From positions 273,483-337,482 of the forward strand of contig NZ_JASKLR010000004.1 in the NCBI RefSeq assembly GCF_030124325.1: a stretch of DNA of 64,000 bases, given 5' to 3'. This document shows, one piece after another, positions 58,840-64,000 of the stretch. The notes below the pieces were generated by a model. That model was not told the origin of the DNA. It was given only the letters and a program-made list of their open reading frames with translations, and did no database searches. Within the stretch, counting starts at the first letter, position 1; each line of letters starts with the position of its first letter. This DNA comes from Sinorhizobium sp. 8-89 (GTDB lineage: Bacteria > Pseudomonadota > Alphaproteobacteria > Rhizobiales > Rhizobiaceae). The translations under genes and the position numbers were made by a program.

Positions 58840-61509
58840 GTGTCAGATAAACGTGCCGTTAACCTTAGAGAATCCAGATTCTCCCGGGTTTTGACACCGA
58901 GCCATCTTCCGACAATTATCGCGACATTTGTCGTCGTGATTGCAGGATTCCTCGCCGACAACCAGAACCAGGTCATCTCCGAAGCACGCGTGCGCGCGCT
59001 GGTGGCCGATGAGCTCAGCCCAATACGATCGAGGATCGAGTCCAGCATCAACGGCAATGTCCAGCTTGTCCGTGGCCTGATCGGAACGATCGCCACCGAA
59101 CCGGAGATGCGGCAACCGCGCTTCAGCGAGCTTGCTCGCAGCATCTTCACCGAACGAACACAGCTTCGCAACATTGCCGCGGCTCCGGATCTGGTCGTGT
59201 CGATGGTCTACCCGACCGCCGGCAACGAAAAGGTCATCGGCCTCGACTACCGCAAGAATGAAAGTCAGCGCGCCGCCGTGGTGCGCATGAAGGAAACCGG
59301 GAGGATGGTCCTGGCAGGACCAGTCGAGCTCGTTCAGGGCGGCAAGGGCCTGATCGGCCGGTTTCCGGTGTCGACCAATCTTGCCACCGGCGGAAGTCGC
59401 TTCTGGGGTGTCGTTTCGGCTGTAATCGATGTCGATCGCCTCTATCGCGACAGCGGTCTCGTCTCTCCTACACTCGGCATCGACATAGCGATAGCCGGCC
59501 GAGATGGCCTTGGACGCGAGGGTGCGGTCTTCTTCGGCGACCCCGCCATCTTCAGCCGGACCCCGGTAGAGATGAGCGTATCCCTGCCCGGCGGTTTATG
59601 GCGCATCGCCGCAATCCCGAAAGGCGGCTGGCCGACCACCCCGGCCAATGCCTGGCAGATCCGTCTGCTTATCGCGGTCGGCGGGTTGATGATCGTCGTC
59701 CCCATGCTCATCACCGGCCGGCTCATGGCCGAGCGCCAGAGGAACATTCGCGCCCTGAAACAAAGCAAGGATCAGCTTCAGGAACTCTCCCATCGGCTGA
59801 AGATCGCGCTCGACACCTCCGAGATCGGCATCTGGGAACTCGATATCGAGAGCGGCAAGTTGCTGTGGGATAGCCGGATGAAGGAGCTCTACGGCATCGG
59901 GAAATCGATGCGCGAGATCTACGACGACTGGAAGAATACGCTGCACCCGGACGATCTTGCACGTGCCGAGGAAGAGTTTTCCGAGGCGCTTGCGAGTGGC
60001 GGCGCATACAATTCCGAATTCCGCATTTGCCTCGCTGACGGCGAGGTCCGCCATATCCGTGCGATCGGCTCGACTTACGCCGGCGCAGACGGGCGCCGGA
60101 AGATCGTCGGCGTCAACTGGGACGTAACGGCCGATTTCGAAACGAGGGCCACGCTTTCCGAGGCCAAGCGGCTCGCCGAGGCCCACAGCGCCGAACTGGA
60201 AGCGGCGCGCCATCGCATGGAATTCAACGCGCTGCACGATCCGCTCACCGGTCTGCCGAATCGTCGCTTCCTCGACCAGATCCTCGCCGACCGCAGCCGG
60301 CATTTCGACGAACGAGCAAAGCTCAGCATCTTTCATATGGATCTCGATCGCTTCAAGCAGATCAACGACACGCTCGGCCATGCGGCCGGAGACGAGATCC
60401 TGAGGCACGCGGCGGAACTCCTGCGCCGGAATGCGCGCGAGGATGACTTTGTCGCCCGCATCGGCGGCGATGAATTCGTAATCATCCGGCAGAGCCATGG
60501 CCAAGACGAGGACACCGCGCTGGCGTCGCGTGTCATCGAGGCGATGAGCGTGCCGATCCGCTACAAGGATCAGGAATGCCGCATCGGCGTCAGCATCGGC
60601 ATTGCCGCCCAGTTCCAGTCGAGCGACGAGCTCTCGCAGACACTGGTCAACGCCGACATTGCACTTTACGAGGCCAAGCGCCGCGGACGCAACAGGCACG
60701 AAACCTTCACCGGCGCGCTGAAGACGGCGGTGTTCAAGACGAAGCAGACCGCCGACGAAATTCTTCGCGGTCTCGAGCAGAACGAATTCATCGCATATTT
60801 TCAGCCGCAATTCTGCCCGACATCCCTCGACGTCATCGGCGTCGAAGCGCTGGCGCGATGGGACCACCCGACGAAAGGACTGCTCGGCCCGCACGCTTTT
60901 CTCAAGACGGCGGAAGATATCAATGTGGTCGCGGCGATCGACCAGAAGATTCTCGAACAGGCGCTGTTTCAGATCTGGCGGTGGGAAGCGAACGGCATCC
61001 GCATCCCGAAAGTCTCGGTCAATCTCTCTTATCCGCGGCTGCGCGACGACGGCTTGATCGAGCGCCTCAAGCAGATGCGGATACCGGAAGGGCGTTTTTC
61101 CTTCGAACTGCTCGAGTCGATCTCCTTCGACGAAAACGACGTAACGGTGCTTTCGAACATCGAGCGTATCAAGGAACTCGGGATCGAGATCGAGATCGAC
61201 GATTTCGGTACGGGCTACGCCTCGATCCTCAGCCTGACGAAGCTGACGCCGCGCCGGCTGAAGATCGATCGCCAGCTGATCCTGCCTATCCTCACCTCGC
61301 CGGCGCAGCGGCGGCTCGTCGAATCGATCATCGACATCGGCACGTCGCTTGGCATCGAGGTGATCGCCGAGGGCGTCGAGACCCTGGAACATGCCCGCAT
61401 CCTCAAGGAGCTCGGCTGCCATGGGCTGCAGGGCTACGCCTTCGCCCGCCCGATGAACGCCAACGATCTCGCCACCTTCGTTTTCGAACGCCGTTGGCAC
61501 GCCGCCTAA
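58840..61509 (+). CDS. CHASE-PAS-GGDEF-EAL c-di-GMP signalling protein
   Basis: An inner-membrane sensor of 889 residues. Transmembrane helix 1 is at about 23-40, a periplasmic CHASE domain follows (about 45-265; SIFTERTQLRNIAAAPDLVV and VVSMVYPTAG are typical), then helix 2 (about 270-294). A PAS fold (about 315-430, TSEIGIWELDIESGKLLWD) precedes an intact GGDEF (RIGGDEFVII, about 542-546) and an intact EAL (GVEALARW, E669; IDDFGTGYASI). Both c-di-GMP synthesis and breakdown are therefore possible, controlled by an extracellular ligand. Start choice: GGGGTGA lies 5 bases before GTG 58840; ATG 58819 and TTG 58774 lack ribosome sites. A RIME element follows. Confidence 0.9.
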   Translation: MSDKRAVNLRESRFSRVLTPSHLPTIIATFVVVIAGFLADNQNQVISEARVRALVADELSPIRSRIESSINGNVQLVRGLIGTIATEPEMRQPRFSELARSIFTERTQLRNIAAAPDLVVSMVYPTAGNEKVIGLDYRKNESQRAAVVRMKETGRMVLAGPVELVQGGKGLIGRFPVSTNLATGGSRFWGVVSAVIDVDRLYRDSGLVSPTLGIDIAIAGRDGLGREGAVFFGDPAIFSRTPVEMSVSLPGGLWRIAAIPKGGWPTTPANAWQIRLLIAVGGLMIVVPMLITGRLMAERQRNIRALKQSKDQLQELSHRLKIALDTSEIGIWELDIESGKLLWDSRMKELYGIGKSMREIYDDWKNTLHPDDLARAEEEFSEALASGGAYNSEFRICLADGEVRHIRAIGSTYAGADGRRKIVGVNWDVTADFETRATLSEAKRLAEAHSAELEAARHRMEFNALHDPLTGLPNRRFLDQILADRSRHFDERAKLSIFHMDLDRFKQINDTLGHAAGDEILRHAAELLRRNAREDDFVARIGGDEFVIIRQSHGQDEDTALASRVIEAMSVPIRYKDQECRIGVSIGIAAQFQSSDELSQTLVNADIALYEAKRRGRNRHETFTGALKTAVFKTKQTADEILRGLEQNEFIAYFQPQFCPTSLDVIGVEALARWDHPTKGLLGPHAFLKTAEDINVVAAIDQKILEQALFQIWRWEANGIRIPKVSVNLSYPRLRDDGLIERLKQMRIPEGRFSFELLESISFDENDVTVLSNIERIKELGIEIEIDDFGTGYASILSLTKLTPRRLKIDRQLILPILTSPAQRRLVESIIDIGTSLGIEVIAEGVETLEHARILKELGCHGLQGYAFARPMNANDLATFVFERRWHAA

Positions 61510-61611
61510 TGCATGATTCCTTAAATCGGAATGGGTTTAAGGACAAAATCATGCAGCAGTTCAAAGTGCTGCAGCGATCTTAGCGCGTCCGATCGGACGC
61601 GCGACGCTGTA
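61509..61611. repeat. RIME-like palindromic intergenic element, copy F
   Basis: ATGCATGATTCCTTAAATCGG...GGTTTAAGGACAAAATCATGC, then GCAGCG...GCGCGTCC-GATC-GGACGCGC...GACGCTGT. It is the best-preserved copy. It starts directly after the EAL stop codon. Confidence 0.85.
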
Positions 61612-61671
61612 GAACGGGACGAGGAAAGTTTAGGCGGTTTTCCACCCACCCCGCTCTACCTTATTAGAATC

Positions 61672-61717
61672 GATCACGTTGGTTATTTGGGTCGGTTCGA
61701 CCCAAATAACCGTGATC
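61672..61717. promoter_or_regulatory. long perfect hairpin upstream of phaA
   Basis: GGTTATTTGGGTCG (61681-61694) and CGACCCAAATAACC (61698-61711) pair over 14 bases with a 3-nt loop; GATCAC (61672-61677) and GTGATC (61712-61717) extend the stem by six pairs past a 3-base bulge. No T tract follows, so it is not a standard terminator. It could be a protein-binding dyad or an RNA element for the antiporter operon. Confidence 0.5.
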
Positions 61718-61933
61718 TAGGCACTCGGAAAACGACACCGGATCGGCGTGTTTTTCTTCCCGAACGACTTGGCAGTCGGCTGGAAAAAAGTCATAAAAAC
61801 ACATGCCTTTGCCGCTTCGCGGGTGATCCGGCATTGTTTGCGACGGTCGCTTTTGAGCGACGCTCTCGGGACCCAGATCCCACTCTCCAAGATACCCAAA
61901 GAGGGGAACGGAACGATCGAATACGCGGGGAAA

Positions 61934-64000
61934 TTGCTGCCTGTCTTCATTCTCGCCCCCTTCGCGGGAAGCCTCATCGCAATCTTCTTTCCGTCCGATC
62001 AACGCGGTGCGACGGCCTGGTTCGCAGGGGCGATCGCCCTTGTCTGTTTTCTGGCGACCGCGGGCCTCTATCCCTTCGTCGCGTCCGGCGGCGTACTGCG
62101 TTATGAACTCGCCTGGATCCATGAACTCGGGCTCAATTTCACCCTGCGGATGGACGGTTTCGCCTGGCTGTTTTCGGCGCTGATCACGGCGATCGGCGTG
62201 CTCGTCGTTCTCTACGCCCGCTACTACATGGCCGCCGAAGACCCGGTCCCACGCTTCTTCGCGCTGTTCCTTGCCTTCATGGCATCGATGCTCGGCATCG
62301 TGCTCTCCGGCAACCTGATCCTGCTTGCGGTTTTCTGGGAACTGACGAGCATCGTTTCCTTCCTGCTGATCGGCTATTGGCATCACAATGCCCATGCCCG
62401 CGACGGCGCGCGCATAGCGCTGACAATGACCGGTATGGGCGGGCTTTGCATGCTGGTCGGATTGCTGATCATGGGCCGGATCGTCGGGAGCTACGATCTC
62501 GATGTCGTGCTCGCCTCCGGCGACGCTATCCGCGACCATCCGCTCTACTTGACCGTCCTCATCCTGCTGCTGCTTGGCGCGCTCACGAAAAGCGCGCAGT
62601 TCCCCTTTCATTTCTGGCTGCCTCACGCGATGGCCGCGCCGACGCCGGTTTCGGCCTACCTGCATTCGGCGACCATGGTGAAGGCCGGTGTCTTCCTGCT
62701 TGTGCGGCTCTGGCCGGTGATGGCCGGCACCGAGGCCTGGTTCTGGATCGTCGGCCTCGCCGGCCTCACGACCCTCTTGCTCGGCGCCTATTTCGCGATC
62801 TTCCAGCAGGATCTGAAGGGGCTTCTCGCCTATTCGACGATCAGCCATCTCGGGCTCATCACCGTGCTCTTGAGCCTCGGCAGCCCGCTGGCGGCCGTCG
62901 CCGCGGTCTTCCACATCGTCAATCACGCGACTTTCAAGGCCTCGCTGTTCATGGCCGCCGGTATCATCGACCACGAAACCGGTACGCGCGACATGCGCAA
63001 ATTGAGCGGTCTCTTCCATTACATGCCGATCACCGCAACGCTGGCCATGGTGGCGAGCGCGGCCATGGCCGGCGTGCCACTGCTCAACGGCTTTCTCTCC
63101 AAGGAAATGTTCTTCGCCGAGGCGATCGAGACGCATCTCGTCAATGCGCTCGACACGATGACGCCCTATGTCGCGACAATCGCGAGCATGTTTGCGGTCA
63201 CCTATTCCCTGCGCTTCATTCACGGCGTCTTCTACGGTCCCATGCCGAAAGACCTGCCGAAGAAACCGCACGAGCCGCCACGTTGGATGCGCGCGCCGGT
63301 GGATTTCCTCGTCCTCGCCTGCCTCGTCGTCGGCATCATCCCCGCGCAGACGATCGGACCGTTCCTCCACACGGCCGTCGTCTCGATCCTCGGCGATCGT
63401 ACGCCGCAATACAGCCTTGCCGTCTGGCATGGCTGGAACATCCCGCTGATCATGAGCTTCGTGGCGCTGTCGGGCGGGGTCGGCCTCTATTTCCTGATGC
63501 GTTCCTATCTTGCGACCAGCGTCGAGGGCCCGCCGGTCTTCCGACTGCTCCAGGGCCAGCGCATCTTCGAACGCGTGCTGGTGACGCTTTCGTGGAAGTG
63601 GGCCCGCTCGCTCGAGCAGAGCCTCGGCACGCGCCGTCTCCAGCCTCAGATGTGCTTCGTCGTTGTCCTCGCACTCGCGGCGGGGGCGTTGCCGCTTGTG
63701 ATCGGCGGTTTCAAGCTGCCGCCTCTCCTCATACGCGGCGTCGATCCGGCCTTCGCCCTGCTCTGGGTGATCGGCATCGCCTGCGCCGTCGGATCGGCTT
63801 ACCAGGCCAAGTTCCATCGTCTCGCATCGCTCGTGCTGCTCGGCGGCGCAGGGCTCGTCACCTGCATCACCTTCGTGTGGCTTTCCGCACCCGATCTGGC
63901 GGTGACCCAGCTGCTCGTCGAAATCGTCACGACTGTCCTGATCCTGCTCGGATTACGCTGGCTGCCAAAGCGGATCGAGCAGCCGGAGGATGCGGAAGAT
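61934..64000 (+). CDS. phaA: K+/H+ (Na+/H+) antiporter subunit A, PhaA/MrpA (partial)
   Basis: First subunit of the multi-subunit Pha/Mrp cation-proton antiporter. The part in the window encodes at least 689 residues and the gene continues past 64000. Hydrophobic helices start at once (LLPVFILAPFAGSLIAIFF). ILLAVFWELTSIVSFLLIGY, SAQFPFHFWLPHAMAAPTP, YLHSATMVKAGVFLL and ASLFMAAGIIDHETGTRDMR are the NuoL/MrpA signatures with the proton-path Glu and Lys. The last residues (SAPDLAVTQLLVEIVTTVLI) reach the C-terminal MrpA section. Start uncertain: GAGGGG (61901-61906) has only ATC (61916) at proper spacing; TTG 61934 is used, with GTG 61823 and TTG 61853 as alternatives. Confidence 0.93.
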   Translation, partial: MLPVFILAPFAGSLIAIFFPSDQRGATAWFAGAIALVCFLATAGLYPFVASGGVLRYELAWIHELGLNFTLRMDGFAWLFSALITAIGVLVVLYARYYMAAEDPVPRFFALFLAFMASMLGIVLSGNLILLAVFWELTSIVSFLLIGYWHHNAHARDGARIALTMTGMGGLCMLVGLLIMGRIVGSYDLDVVLASGDAIRDHPLYLTVLILLLLGALTKSAQFPFHFWLPHAMAAPTPVSAYLHSATMVKAGVFLLVRLWPVMAGTEAWFWIVGLAGLTTLLLGAYFAIFQQDLKGLLAYSTISHLGLITVLLSLGSPLAAVAAVFHIVNHATFKASLFMAAGIIDHETGTRDMRKLSGLFHYMPITATLAMVASAAMAGVPLLNGFLSKEMFFAEAIETHLVNALDTMTPYVATIASMFAVTYSLRFIHGVFYGPMPKDLPKKPHEPPRWMRAPVDFLVLACLVVGIIPAQTIGPFLHTAVVSILGDRTPQYSLAVWHGWNIPLIMSFVALSGGVGLYFLMRSYLATSVEGPPVFRLLQGQRIFERVLVTLSWKWARSLEQSLGTRRLQPQMCFVVVLALAAGALPLVIGGFKLPPLLIRGVDPAFALLWVIGIACAVGSAYQAKFHRLASLVLLGGAGLVTCITFVWLSAPDLAVTQLLVEIVTTVLILLGLRWLPKRIEQPEDAED

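Noticed and set aside
61664-63817. 717-codon open frame on the minus strand
   Set aside because: Shadow of phaA. The plus strand encodes clear MrpA membrane motifs, while this frame is a repetitive Arg/Glu/Asp/His sequence.

Overview
This looks like a chromosomal segment of a Sinorhizobium/Ensifer-type member of the Rhizobiales. The genes are dense and GC-rich with short gaps. Proton-translocating transhydrogenase is encoded in the split pntA1-pntA2-pntB form, and there is an aa3-oxidase subunit IV, a PhaA/MrpA antiporter, an EmrR-EmrAB module and a block LacI-xylB-xylA. The order emrB-emrA-emrR-araC-terC-gltX-lysS-...-exonuclease-ligase-phaA resembles what I remember of the Sinorhizobium meliloti chromosome; that is recollection, not a search. 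Two families of palindromic intergenic repeats recur through the window. One is RIME-like (five full copies and one half copy) and the other is a GC-rich REP-like family (four copies). I see no tRNA, rRNA, CRISPR array, insertion sequence or prophage. Layout 0-16 kb: a DUF992 secreted protein, a class III nucleotide cyclase, a LysR regulator divergent from two short-chain dehydrogenases, the pnt operon with an aa3-oxidase subunit IV, a FeeM-like N-acyltransferase preceded by three exact CtrA boxes, a membrane PAS-MGDEF-EAL protein, a class-I-amidotransferase-type gamma-Glu hydrolase, a 2-hydroxyacid dehydrogenase with its LacI regulator, and a MarR regulator divergent from a creatininase-family hydrolase. 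16-32 kb: a His-rich CobW-type metallochaperone with a WD40 partner, a LysE exporter, a frameshifted VOC gene, ornithine/lysine decarboxylase behind a long leader resembling the alphaproteobacterial speF element, a LysR regulator, a DUF1007-NicO metal transport pair, two GNATs, a YebE-type protein, KDPG aldolase, a CYTH-CHAD pair, and TrhO. 32-48 kb: the metQ-metI-metN methionine importer, then carbohydrate genes (GH1 beta-glucosidase, Gfo/Idh/MocA oxidoreductase, a TIM-barrel isomerase, xylA, xylB and LacI), then the EmrAB efflux pump divergent from its TetR regulator. 48-64 kb: an AraC/GyrI-like regulator, TerC, gltX-lysS, a membrane-anchored hypothetical protein, a truncated FAD oxidoreductase, a nucleoside hydrolase, an MBL exonuclease-ATP DNA ligase pair, a CHASE-PAS-GGDEF-EAL protein, and the start of phaA, which runs off the window. 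How the genes work together: the window is a mosaic of housekeeping, redox, sugar-catabolic and regulatory modules rather than one pathway. The clearest local circuits are divergent regulator-target pairs with visible dyads between them (LysR/SDR, MarR/creatininase, EmrR/EmrAB). The most unusual regulatory site is the triple CtrA box, which would tie a lipid-amide synthase to the cell-cycle regulator. Three genes are visibly broken: the VOC and SnoaL-like genes by single-base frameshifts, and the FAD oxidoreductase by 3' truncation.
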